A stretch of DNA of 64,000 bases, from NCBI RefSeq assembly GCF_025698545.1, contig NC_068575.1:59529980-59593979 (forward strand), written 5' to 3'. Origin of the DNA: Gossypium raimondii. Its lineage: Eukaryota; Streptophyta; Magnoliopsida; Malvales; Malvaceae. The translations under genes were made by a program, and so were the position numbers. Position 1 is the stretch's first letter. The number at the start of each line of letters is the position of its first letter. Shown here piece after piece: positions 21,072 through 31,717 of this stretch. The notes under the pieces were generated by a model. It was not told where the DNA came from. It did not search any database and was given only the letters and a program-made list of their open reading frames with translations.

Positions 21072-23618
21072 ATGGCTGAAGAAGTTACTGCGGAGGCGGT
21101 GGCGGTGGCATCAGAAGCGTCGGTGACAATGACGGAGCAAACTCCAGGCCCGAGAATGGCGGAAACCCTAGAAACACAAGGTTCAGTCGAAGCCACTATT
21201 GAGTGTGCGGTTCAAGGAGGCAGCGAGTCGACGTGCAACAATAACAGTAATCCTGAAAGCTGTGTAGTTGCTCCGCATGTTGATCGAGAGAAGACGCTGG
21301 AGTTTGCCGATGAGTTGACAGAGAGAGGATCCCAGGCTTTCAAAGAAGATGATTTTGCCGAAGCCGCTGATTGCTTTAGTCGCGCCCTTGAAATCAGGTT
21401 AAACTTTCGCTTCTGTTCATTTCATCTCTTTTTGTTTTCATAAATATTTCCCAGTAAATTTAGATTGAGAAACTTAAACCTAAAACCGGAGGTGCAGAAC
21501 AAAACCGTGAGACCCTCGGGTGAAAACAGATAATACCTTGCAAGGAGGGACTATGCCTTGAATTTAGAGCTAGGGCTGGATTTGACGTTCTTTTTTTCTT
21601 TGAAACTTTTTTAAGCTTTAGATATTTAACTTTTTTCATGGACGTGTACTATTATCTTTTAAGATGTGAGGTAATTATGTTTGATTAACGTCTTTTGATG
21701 AAGTAAAATGCAATTGGAACATGCAACAACCTAAGGGAGGTTTATAGAATTTCAATTAGTAGCTCAATTTACATTTTATGTTTCAAGTTTTGTCTTTCAA
21801 TATTATGTTTATTTTGCTCTAGGGTTGCACATCATGGTGAACTTGCAACTGAATGTATCAAGGCTTACTATCTCTATGGGCGTGCACTGCTGTACAAGGC
21901 TCAAGAGGAGGCTGATCCTTTGGGTTCTGTACCAAAGGAGGGTGAGGCTCAGCAAGATGCGAAGAAAGAAGGGTCATTTAAAAATGCTTTAACTCGTGAA
22001 ACTTCAGTTGCTTCTGTATCAAGCACTTCTGAACAAGATGGCAGTATGCATTCCAAAAAGGATATTTGTATTCTAGTTGAATTGAGCATGGATACTTGAG
22101 TGTAGTTGAATATTTTCCAATGTCTTGATATTTTTGCTATTGCTTACATAAAAGCATCAGTTTATCTGTCAAAATTTCATTCAAGAGTGTTGTAAATTGT
22201 AGACCGTAGCTGCTTTATGATCAATATTTGTTGCAAATGCTGCCCATAAGCTGATATGTCAACTGTTTTTTATTTCGTTGTGTTTCAGGTGGAAAAGGTG
22301 GGGAGGAAGAAGAAGATAGTGACAACGATGATGCGGCTGAAGCTGAGGATGCAGATGAGTCTGATTTGGATTTGGCATGGAAAATGCTAGATGTTGCCCG
22401 GGCAATTGCTGAAAAACAACAGTTGGGCGATACCATGGAGATAGTGGATATTTTATCAGCTTTGGCTGAAGTTGCCTTGGAAAGAGGTCAGTACTTAAAT
22501 GACTCATTAGTGTTAGTTGTGTACGCTTGTTGGGAATAGGTGGGGGGAGGAACCCTCTCTACCGATTTGATAATAGCTTTTTCTTTAAGCATCTTATTTC
22601 ATCTAAAACATCGGTTTTTGTTTCTGGTATGCTTCTTTAGAGGACATTGAATCTTCACTTGGTGACTACCAGAAAGCTCTATCCATTTTGCTACGGCTGG
22701 TTGAACCAGATCACCGTCAAATAGCTGAACTGTATCCTTGATAGGGTTGAAATATCTATATTATTGGGATTATTACTCTTTATGTAGCACTCGATACTAG
22801 GTTGAAATAAATAGTGTGGTATATTGGTTAACGAATGCATACTGGTCAAAAAGTAAACGTGGATCCTCCTAATTCCACCCTTCAATTTCGTTCAGATTCT
22901 ATATATGCTACTTAACCCTTTAATTTAGAAATTTTCGAATATGTATGTGTTTGGAAATTGGCTCAAAGCCCCAAGAAGCAGTTCCATACTGTCAGAAAGC
23001 CATCTCAGTTTGCAAGTCTCGGCTGGAGAGGCTCAGAAATGAAGTAAACAATTCTTCAGAATCAGCATCATCTGTAGCTGCTTCTGAATTGGATGATGGT
23101 GTACAACAGTCCTCAAATGGCTATCAGACTGTTTCATCTGTCAAAGATAAAGAAGCAGAAATCAAAACACTTGCTGGTCTTGCTGAAGACCTGGAAAAGA
23201 AGGCAAGTGCAATTTTGATCACTTCTTTGAATTAAAACCTTAGCGTATAACTTTAAGATTCCTTCTATTTCTGTGTTTTCAGCTTGAAGATCTACAACAG
23301 CTGGTCTCCAATCCAAAGTCAATTGTTGCAGAGATCCTGGGAATGGCATCTGCCAGGGCAAGGGGTAGTGAGAAGAGTGCATCACCTTCTGTGCTTAGCT
23401 CTTCACAGATGGCTCCTGCTAACAGTGATGGTCATTTTGATTCTCCTACTGTTTCAACTGCTAATACAAGTGGGGTTCCGGCGGTCACACATCTCGGCAT
23501 TGTAGGAAGAGGAGTAAAGCGCGTTTTGACAAGTACAGCAATGGTAGAATCAAACCCAATAAAGAAACCTGCAATTGAACCTTCATCTGACAAAGGAGAT
23601 AGCAGCAGTGCGTCTTGA
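21072..23618 (+). CDS. NASP: NASP-type histone H3 chaperone (SHNi-TPR protein)
   Basis: Six exons (21072-21397, 21823-22043, 22289-22486, 22641-22731, 22929-23202, 23283-23618) give 481 residues. NASP/Sim3/Hif1 proteins bind histone H3 in cytosol and nucleus and supply it for chromatin assembly. An Ala/Glu-rich N-terminus leads into the first TPR (ERGSQAFKEDDFAEAADCFSRALEIR). TPR2 (ATECIKAYYLYGRALL) is interrupted by a long acidic, Ser-rich insert (EEEEDSDNDDAAEAEDADESD), the hallmark of the family. Further TPRs follow (LGDYQKALSILLRL, PQEAVPYCQKAI). The C-terminus has GRGVKRV and a basic IKKPA segment, a likely nuclear signal. The fifth intron uses a GC donor (AAG/GCAAGT). From memory the Arabidopsis homologue is At4g37210. 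Confidence 0.9.
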
Positions 23619-25014
23619 TGTTTCGGATCTTAGATTCCAGAAATTGGTAGTCACTGGAGTATGCTATTTAATCATAGCTCGCTAATGCTTGATGTTAACA
23701 GATTCTTCCGTAGCCGCTAAACTTATGCTTATTATAACTGTTATCTGTATTCTTAATTGACATGCATCTGAAGAACAAACTCTTATCTCTTAGAGCATTT
23801 GGCTTGACATTTTGCCTCCTCTTGGCAAATTCATTATCTACTAATGTATCCAATATGTAATCACAGTATCAATGGTAGATCTTGTGAAAATTATTGATAC
23901 AGTTGCGATGAACCAAATTCCATATCAATTGTTTGGCTGTGAATTTAAAATTGTAAAATTTATAGTGATTATTTAATCTTTCGAGGTGTTGTAGAATAAT
24001 AATTGAGAGAAGAGACAGCAGATAGAGAAGAGCAGAGTGTAGAGTGCAGAAAAATAATACAAGCATGCAGGAAGCAGAAAACTGCAGCAAGCAGCGAAAT
24101 AATTGAAGCATGCAGAGTCTTGAAATGCGGGTAAATAATCGAGGTAGGTAAGTATGGGTATATTATTATTTCTGAATAATAGTTTTAAATGTTATGCGAT
24201 TTTAGTCCTTTAAATTTTGTGTATATAAATGCAAACCTACTGTTCTCTCATTTTTTTTCCCTAACATATTTTTCTTCTCACTTTCTTCTCAAGCACAACA
24301 TATTTGTAACATAATTTCTACAAATCCATCCCTAACTTTAAACATATTCAAGTAAGTTATTATTTTTAATTCTTTTTAGTTGTAAAATGTGAAATTTAGA
24401 GATTAATTGAATGTTTATTGTTATATTTGATATTTTTGTTATTTTAGATGTTAGTATTTGTTATATTTTAGTATATTGTTTGTTTAAAGATTAATAATTA
24501 TCATTGTTAAATTTGTTTAAAATTTAAGTTTACTGTTTGGGAAAATATTGGTATATTGATATATTATAGTTTATTATTAGTTAATAGTATATTGGTTGAT
24601 TGAAAGTTAATATTGGTATATATTATTAAGTGTTTGTAGAATATTTGGTTTTTTTGTTTAAATGTTAAGATATTTTTATATTTTGTATTTTTTTATGTTT
24701 TTAATGGTTTTATCAGGAAATATAAAGAGATTTTAAAGTGAGAAAATTTTATTTAAATGTTAGTTATTGTTTTAAGATTATTGTTAGTTTGAATATTAGT
24801 TTATTGATATATTGATATATATATTATTAAGTGTTTGAAAAATATATAATTTATTACTAATTGTTTAAATATTATTATATTTTTATTTTATGTATTCTTT
24901 TCTTTGTTTTAAGTTTATAGTAAGGTTTTTTATTAAGTATTTGAAAATTATTTGTATTTTAATTACAAATTTGGCTATAGATTTATGTTTATAGAATCAT
25001 AGATTAATTTATGG
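23619..25014. other. Intergenic, very AT-rich
   Basis: 3' flank of NASP followed by T/A-rich sequence with repeated wording such as TATTGATATATTATT. No gene is recognised. Confidence 0.5.
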
Positions 25015-25300
25015 AATTTAGTTGAGATTTGATGGTAGACATATTGATAAATTGGTAAAATCTTGTGATTAAAATTTTCTTCTTATGCTAAAATTGATTT
25101 TTTTTAATTTTATACCAAGAAGTTTTCTTTATTACATTCAAATAATCGGAAATGGTAATTAATATATCTATTTTATTAGTCACAGTTAGAGGTAAATGCA
25201 CAAAGGCGTAACATTTGACATCAGAATTTAGTTATCGAGGATTTGCATCCAGCCATTGAATCATATTTTATTGATGTTGGGTTTTACAATGTTGGTTAAA
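25015..25300. repeat. Left arm of large inverted repeat around a PMD fragment
   Basis: It pairs with 25950-26230 (reverse complement). Shared stretches include GATTTGATGGTAGA, ATTCAAATAATCGGAAAT, ATATATCTATTTTAT, AAATGCACAAAGGCG and GTTTTACAAT. The arms are imperfect, with scattered changes and small gaps. Both arms carry the 5' end of a PMD gene and its upstream sequence, so this is a tail-to-tail duplication, not a transposon TIR. Confidence 0.7.
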
Positions 25301-25720
25301 CATTGGGAGCGTAAGATGCACACATTTCACTTTTCATGGGAAGAATGCATGATAGCGTCAGAGGATATAACACTACAACTTAGCTTCCCGATTGACGGTC
25401 AGCTTATGATTGGAAACTATGTTGTCGAGCGCAACATTTATCAGATTTGCCAAATGTTTTTGGGCATGGTTCCGGAGAGCAAATACACAAAAGGTCTCCA
25501 TTTGAAGTTGACATGATTGGAACAAATTGTACAGTAAATGACAATTCGGGCTCAACCGAAATAATACTAGCTGGAAGAGCATATGTTTTGCACTTGATAG
25601 GAGGGATGTTGATGTCAGATAAATTCAGTAATTTAGTTCACGTGGCATATCTCCCATTGATAATTGATCTGGACGAGTGTTGCGTTCTTAGTCGAGGTGC
25701 CTTAGATGGGTAGATGAGAT
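25180..25720 (+). pseudogene. Plant mobile domain (MAIN-like) gene fragment
   Basis: Reading pieces LVKHWERKMHTFHFSWEECMIAS (shown in part), LQLSFPIDG and, in another frame, GRAYVLHLIGGMLMSDKFSN-like wording with LVHVAYLPLI match the PMD domain seen in both MULEs (VERWRPETHTFHLP, LQLGLPIDG, MHLIGGVLMPDANGSKVH), but more distantly. Frame breaks make it a pseudogene. No transposase accompanies it. Its start is duplicated in inverted orientation at 25950-26230. Confidence 0.7.
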
Positions 25721-25949
25721 GGGTTGTATGACAATGTTGTAGTCTTGAGCTAGGAATAGATTACCATTTCGTACCCTTTTTTTTTACTATTTAATTGCAT
25801 AAACCGTTGTAGTTATTTTCTAATTAAATAGCTAATATTTTTATTTGATAATACTATAGTTTCTACAGATGGAGGCATGAGATACATGAGATTGAAATTT
25901 GATGTTCAACCAACACTGTAAACAATGTAGGAATCCATTTCCCATATTG

Positions 25950-26230
25950 CGCAAGAGTCACATTGTAAAACCCGACATCAATAAGGTATGGCTAAATGCG
26001 GATCCTCGATACCCAAATTCCGATGCCGAATATTGCGCCTTTGTGCATTTGCCTCTAACAACACCGGTGATAAAATAGATATATTAGTTATTTCCGATTA
26101 TTTGAATATAATAAAAAATCCTTGATATAAAATTTAAAAAAAAATCAATTTTTGGCGTGCAATTACAGAATTTTACCGATTCATCAATGTGTAATGAAAT
26201 ATCTCTACCATCAAATCTAAACCCTCATTT
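25950..26230. repeat. Right arm of large inverted repeat (second PMD 5' end)
   Basis: Reverse complement of the left arm. On the minus strand it carries upstream sequence and the beginning of a PMD-like frame ending near 25950, where similarity stops. Confidence 0.7.
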
Positions 26231-26742
26231 TGCACCATATTCCCAGCTGTTAAATTATGTCCATCAATTCTCTATTTCTTTGTCGTCATCCCCATCAATT
26301 ATTGATCTTCAAGTTCACAACGCGAAGATTGAAGACTGAAGGCTGGCCCGCCTATTGGCTTGTCAATGTTCAACAAATTTCCAACGAACAAACGCCACGT
26401 GCAAGCTCGTCCCTCATATCCAACATAGTCAAAGACTCGAATCCTAGAATACAGTTATGGATCCGAAACCTCGGATCCTCTTTCACATCCATTTTAACAC
26501 TTGAGATTAATCTGAAACGTAAAAAAATTGCATCCTTTTTAAGCAACCAGATTCAGATAAGATTGAGCAAAGCAATTAATAAACATAAGTAAACAGTCTG
26601 TCTCCCATTCTTGTCTGTCCCTTATTATTACAATATCTTGAAATAGATCAGAACCTTTTCTTCTTCTTTTATTTTCCCTTTCTTTTCCAATAACTCTCAT
26701 TTGTTTAGGTTAGATCTGCGAGAGAAAAAAAGAGAGCGAGAA
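26231..26742 (+). promoter_or_regulatory. Upstream region and probable 5' leader of COR413
   Basis: A low-complexity drop and a purine/pyrimidine-rich stretch (26655-26740) directly before the ATG look like a leader. An ACGTGC at 26397-26402 and a CCACGT just before it give a G-box/ABRE-like core (GCCACGTGC, 26394-26402), fitting a cold- or ABA-responsive gene. This is inference from the motif only. Confidence 0.45.
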
Positions 26743-28509
26743 ATGGGGAGAATGCGACAGTATTTGGCAATGAAAACGGATCCTGTTGCTCAAGAATTGA
26801 TCAGTTCCGATATCAAAGAACTCAAGCTGGCTGCGATTAAATTGATGGATGATGCAACTAAACTTGGAGGTCTTGGTTTTGGAACTTCTTTTCTTAAATG
26901 GGTCGCCTCATTTTCTGCTATGTAAGTTCTCATCTTTCACCTTTATATAACACTGGGTTTTGTTTTTTCTTTGCTGGGTTGTTAAATTTCCCAAGATTTT
27001 ATGATGGTTTGGATTAGTTGGGTTTGCATGTATTTGTTTGTCTGTATATCTGGTTCTCCACCACGGGTGGAAATGGAGCCCTATGTGGAAAGCCTTATGT
27101 TCGATTTTCGTGCTTTTTTTCTCATTTTCTAAAGAGAATTAGTCAAACAAGAAAGTGTCCCCCTCAATATGTATGGAGGAACTCTAGAACATAGGGAACT
27201 TAATCGGCAATTTCCTTCATACTATGTATCAGTCTGAGTGAACAAGCACCAAGGGCTACTGGCTTCTGCCTATGCTAGCAACCAGAAAAGCTTTTAAATG
27301 CTAGTATGAAGATTCAATCAGCAGATGCATTGTGGGAATGCCAAAATGTTCACAGATGATTTGACAACTTTGTTTTCAATGCAGAAAGTGGGAATTGTAG
27401 TTCAGATTGGCTATTTTTCCGAGCCATTAGCCCTATGCATTGCTCAAATTCACACAATTGTGACTATCCTAGTCTTCTCCTATGAGTTCCATAAATGACT
27501 CCGATTCATTCTAGCTTTTTTGTCCATTTTTTCCATGGGAATTGAACTTCATGAGCTCCCTTAAAGTAGCCTATATCCAATACTAGGGCTAGCTGCCCTT
27601 AAGTAGAAAGACCTGGCCTACAGATTCAATGGTGAATTGTATATAATTTAATAAGTACTTATTAAGCAAAAAAAAAAAAATCATAATTGACATTGTTTAA
27701 AATTGGTGGCAATCACGCATGAGGCCATGGACATAAATAATCTTCTCTTCTTAATTTGATAGTAATCTGGTAATTACTTGTTCAAAATGATTACATACAT
27801 ATGCATGCAGTACAGTATCAGACATCACGGATGGTAAATTCACAATAAATACTTAATCTACATGGCCTCTGCAGTTATTTGTTAATCCTGGACCGAACAA
27901 ACTGGAGAACAAACATGTTGACCTCACTTTTGGTACCTTACATCTTCTTTAGTCTTCCTTCAGGATTGTTCAGATTTCTAAGGTAACAATCTTTACCATT
28001 TCTTTCCTCAACTTTTGTTTTGCTTTAGTATTATTTCCTGAAATATCTTTTGAAATACATTCAGGGGGGATGTTGGAAAATGGATTGCCTTCATTGCTGT
28101 CGTTCTAAGACTGTTCTTCCCCAGACACTTTCCAGGTATAATCGTAACTGCAGTTCTGGTATTTGTAGGCTAAATGTTTCCAAATTTGAACTCGAACACT
28201 TGTCTGTGTTACTTAGTTCCCTTTTCTGATCCTGTAAAAATTGGGTGAGTTGCAGACTGGCTGGAGATGCCAGGATCATTGATTCTTTTACTGGTGGTGG
28301 CTCCAAATTTCTTTGCAGTCACCTTGAAGGACAGCTTGGTTGGTGTTTTCATATGCCTCCTCATTGGATGTTACCTATTACAGGAACACATCCGAGCATC
28401 GGGTGGATTCCGGAATTCCTTCACTCAGAGTAATGGAATATCAAACACCATCGGCATTATCCTTCTGTTAGTCTACCCCGTCTGGGCACTTGTGCTCCAC
28501 TTCGTCTAG
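26743..28509 (+). CDS. COR413 cold-acclimation membrane protein (plasma-membrane type)
   Basis: Exons 26743-26921, 27875-27982, 28065-28135 and 28256-28509 give 203 residues, the normal COR413-PM length. The soluble start (MGRMRQYLAMKTDPVAQELI) is followed by KLGGLGFGTSFLKW, then about five hydrophobic spans, including LLVPYIFFSLPSGLFRF, WIAFIAVVLRLFFP and SLILLLVVAPNFF, and a hydrophobic C-terminus. These multispanning proteins are induced by cold and osmotic stress; their biochemical role is not settled. Intron phases close in frame (AT/T, AG/G, G/AC). It lies downstream of NASP, as does At4g37220 beside At4g37210 in Arabidopsis (from memory). Confidence 0.92.
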
Positions 28510-29509
28510 TTGGTGCACAAACGCACTCAATGCAGTGTGGTGCTGAATTGTTGCAGGCAAAAACTTAAATAAAAAACTTTTGCTGTTTATATTGCATTTC
28601 ATATGTTGAAGCCTTCACCAAGAGCCTGAATTGTGATTCATAGTTAGTGTTTAGTAAGCCAGTGAATGTATGAACGAATAAAATGCCCATAAATTTATTT
28701 GTTTAGTATATTTTCCAAATGGCAGAGAAGTTCAATGTTTATGGTGGCATCCAAATTTGAAATCGTTGTTTGTTAATATACATGTATTTCATAATTCTCA
28801 ATGTTATGATGTTGATAATTAAACACTTTGCTGTAATCCAATGTGAATCACCCAGATTATTTATCTTCGTTCTGGTGTATATATATTGGTTTCTTAGAAC
28901 ATTGTTCAAAGCTTCCTACAATCTTGAGTTGAATGCTTGTAATCTAAGATACGAAGTCAAAAGATATAGAGATTAATTATAAAACCAGCAAATGATGTCT
29001 CTAGAGAAATATATTTCGATAAAAACCAACGAGATATTCAATGTCCGGCGATGATATGATTATTTTAGCATAATATTTGCCCAAATTAAACCTATACGTG
29101 AGTGAATGCTGATGTATGAGTTTAGATTTTATATGAGACTACAACTGCGTGCCGTCCTGGTTTGGGTTGTTGCATTAAACTAATCCGATGCTAATAAAAG
29201 ATTCCTAATAGAAATTGAAGTATAATCCAGAAACTAGTCAGGTTAATAGAAGTTTTGTCATCTTTTCAATTTTCTCCTGTGTTGGGGACAGGAGATGAAA
29301 ACGAAGTAATCATTTAAGTTCAAAGCTAAAGACAATGCCCGCTTAGATTTTTATTCCCAAACAAACTTACATATTCACTACTAGCAACGACTTTTAGCTT
29401 TCCATTAACTTTTAAGTGACACGTTTAAATTTATTGCATATCCAGACAAGGGTATAGGGAGCATTATAGCATCTTAAGGCCCTTTTTCATCTTTCGAAAC
29501 GTAAAAGCT
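28510..29509. other. Intergenic between COR413 and the NFP-type gene
   Basis: It contains the 3' UTR of COR413 (to about 28690) and the upstream region of the receptor gene. No other gene is seen. Confidence 0.5.
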
Positions 29510-31357
29510 ATGGCAATTTCGTTCCTTTCTCATCAATGGCAATCCTTACAAGTTGTGTTTTTCGTACTTAACTATGTTTTTGCTTCCTATATCAGAGCTC
29601 AACCATCATCCAGCAATGGTGCTGACTTTTGGTGCTCGAGATCATCGGCCCCATGCCCAACATACACAGCATATTTTGCTCAAGAACCGGACTATTTGGA
29701 CCTGCAAAACATCGCCAAACTGTTCGGAACTAGCCCTCAAGAGATTGCAAGAGCTAGCAACTTGGTTTCTGAAGATACTCGGTTATTCCCAGGCCAACTG
29801 TTGCTGGTCCCTATAATTTGTGGCTGCACCAGGAACCATTATTTTGCTAATATTACGTATGATATCAAGTTTGGTGACACTTATTACATAGTTTCAACCA
29901 CTGTTTTTGAGCATCTCACCAATTTTACTACAGTGGGAGACATGAATCCTTCCCTAGATCCAAAAAGTTTGCAGGTTGGTGACAAAGTTGTGTTTCCTTT
30001 GTTCTGCAAGTGCCCTTCAAAAGCTGAATTGAAGAATGAAACTGAATATTTCATTAGCTATGTCTGGCAACCAAATGACGATATTTGGAGTGTAAGTGCC
30101 AAGTTCAATGCATCAGCACCAGCTATCATTGATGAAAATAAGTTAAATGATTACCAGGATATTAGCTTGGCTGTGATTCCCCCATTGATGATCCCTGTGT
30201 CGGACTTGCCAGTGCTTTTGCAAACTCAGTTCTCTGGAGGAAGCAAATCTAAACACCGGGGGGGCCTCATAGTTGTTTTAAGCATAGTAGGCTGTTTGCT
30301 TGTTTTAGCAGGTGTGGTAATACATAAGAGAAAGAAGGTCTTTAGGCGCAATGGTTGGTCTCCGGAGACGGTCGGTTTGATTCCGGTGAAGGATCTTACT
30401 AAAAGCGAAAGTTTCCAGCCAAAGATAATACAAGATAAGCTGCTTCCTGGAGTTTCAGGCTACTTAGGCAAGCCAATCATGTATGAGGCTCATGTGATTA
30501 TGGGGGCAACCATGAACCTCAATGAACATTGCAGAATTGGAGGAACAGTCTATAGGGCCACCATTGATGGGAAACTGCTAGCCATAAAGAAAACAAAGGA
30601 TGATATTACAAAGGAATTGAAGATTTTGCAGAAAGTGAATCATGCAAATCTGGTGAAGTTAATGGGTGTCTCAGCTGATTCAGATGGAAATTGCTACTTG
30701 GTTTATGAATATGCTGAAAATGGATCCCTCGATAAGTGGTTGCATCCGAAAAGTTCATGTTCTTCAAGCCGTGCTGCAGTTCTCACCTGGAGCCAGAGGT
30801 TACAAGTAGCACTGGATGTTGCCAATGGCCTGCAATACATGCATGAGCACACTCAACCGAACATCGTCCACCGAGATATCAGGACAAGTAATATACTTCT
30901 TGATTCCACGTTTAAAGCCAAGATTTCTAATTTCTCTGTGACTGAAACAATTGCAAATGCTATAATGCCAAAAGTGGATGTTTTTGCCTTTGGGGTTGTG
31001 CTTTTAGAGCTGCTTTCAGGAAAGAAAGCAATGACAACAAAAGAAAATGGTGAGATTTTCATGTTGTGGAAGCAGATAAGGCAAGTTTTGGAAATCGAAG
31101 AGAAAAGGGAAAAAAGGCTGAGAAAATGGATGGACCCGAATTTGGAGAGCTTTTATCCCCTTGACAGTGCTCTAAGCTTAGCAGTACTTGCAATGGCCTG
31201 CACTCAAGAGAATCCTCTGGCTAGGCCAAGCATGGCTGAAATCGTCTTTAGCCTTTCAGTTCTTATTCAGTCATCTTTCGAGATATCGGAAGGCTCTTGG
31301 GGTTCGGGGATAGAAACAGAACTCGACCAGATGATTGTTCCAGTCGTTGCTCGTTAG
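29510..31357 (+). CDS. NFP: LysM receptor-like kinase of the NFP/NFR5 (LYR) type
   Basis: A single exon of 615 residues. A signal peptide (about 1-30) is followed by a LysM ectodomain with CxC pairs (CGC near 104, CKC near 163). Its wording is close to Medicago NFP (GQLLLVPIICGCTRNHYFANITY; VVFPLFCKCPSK). A membrane span lies at about 247-270. The kinase domain keeps the AIKK lysine and an HRD motif (HRDIRTSN) but has no glycine-rich loop. NFS stands for DFG, and the activation loop is cut short with no APE, exactly as known for NFP/NFR5. These proteins sense lipo-chitooligosaccharides at the plasma membrane through a kinase-active LYK partner. In a non-nodulating host it would serve mycorrhizal or related signalling (inference). 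It is tail to tail with LYK4 copy 1. Confidence 0.88.
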   Translation: MAISFLSHQWQSLQVVFFVLNYVFASYIRAQPSSSNGADFWCSRSSAPCPTYTAYFAQEPDYLDLQNIAKLFGTSPQEIARASNLVSEDTRLFPGQLLLVPIICGCTRNHYFANITYDIKFGDTYYIVSTTVFEHLTNFTTVGDMNPSLDPKSLQVGDKVVFPLFCKCPSKAELKNETEYFISYVWQPNDDIWSVSAKFNASAPAIIDENKLNDYQDISLAVIPPLMIPVSDLPVLLQTQFSGGSKSKHRGGLIVVLSIVGCLLVLAGVVIHKRKKVFRRNGWSPETVGLIPVKDLTKSESFQPKIIQDKLLPGVSGYLGKPIMYEAHVIMGATMNLNEHCRIGGTVYRATIDGKLLAIKKTKDDITKELKILQKVNHANLVKLMGVSADSDGNCYLVYEYAENGSLDKWLHPKSSCSSSRAAVLTWSQRLQVALDVANGLQYMHEHTQPNIVHRDIRTSNILLDSTFKAKISNFSVTETIANAIMPKVDVFAFGVVLLELLSGKKAMTTKENGEIFMLWKQIRQVLEIEEKREKRLRKWMDPNLESFYPLDSALSLAVLAMACTQENPLARPSMAEIVFSLSVLIQSSFEISEGSWGSGIETELDQMIVPVVAR

Positions 31358-31717
31358 GTGTTGCAGAAAATCTGTAGGTTCCCGTTTATGTAGTAACCAA
31401 TGTATAGTTCTACTTTGTAATATACAGTTTGAACTTGGTCTTCAGTTTTGAAGATGTTTTGGACTAAGTTTTATTAATGTGAATATGAATCCTGCAATTA
31501 GTTATTTTTCATATTCAATTATGGAAAGTGGAAAAACAAAAAACTGCAACTGCAGCCATTGAAGATATGAATTAACTCAAGAGGGGCCTATGGAAACATG
31601 CAAACATTTGATGAATAAATAAAAGCTAAAAAGCTCAGTAAACCAACTCGATGTTCGCTTTCAGTCACAGTGTCATCAATAGCTCCCAGTAGATGCTTGA
31701 GACCATGACATGTTGCT
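31358..31717. other. Short convergent interval between two receptor genes
   Basis: Holds the 3' UTRs of the NFP-type gene (plus) and LYK4 copy 1 (minus). The part from about 31593 is repeated at 34806-34897 behind LYK4 copy 2. Confidence 0.6.
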
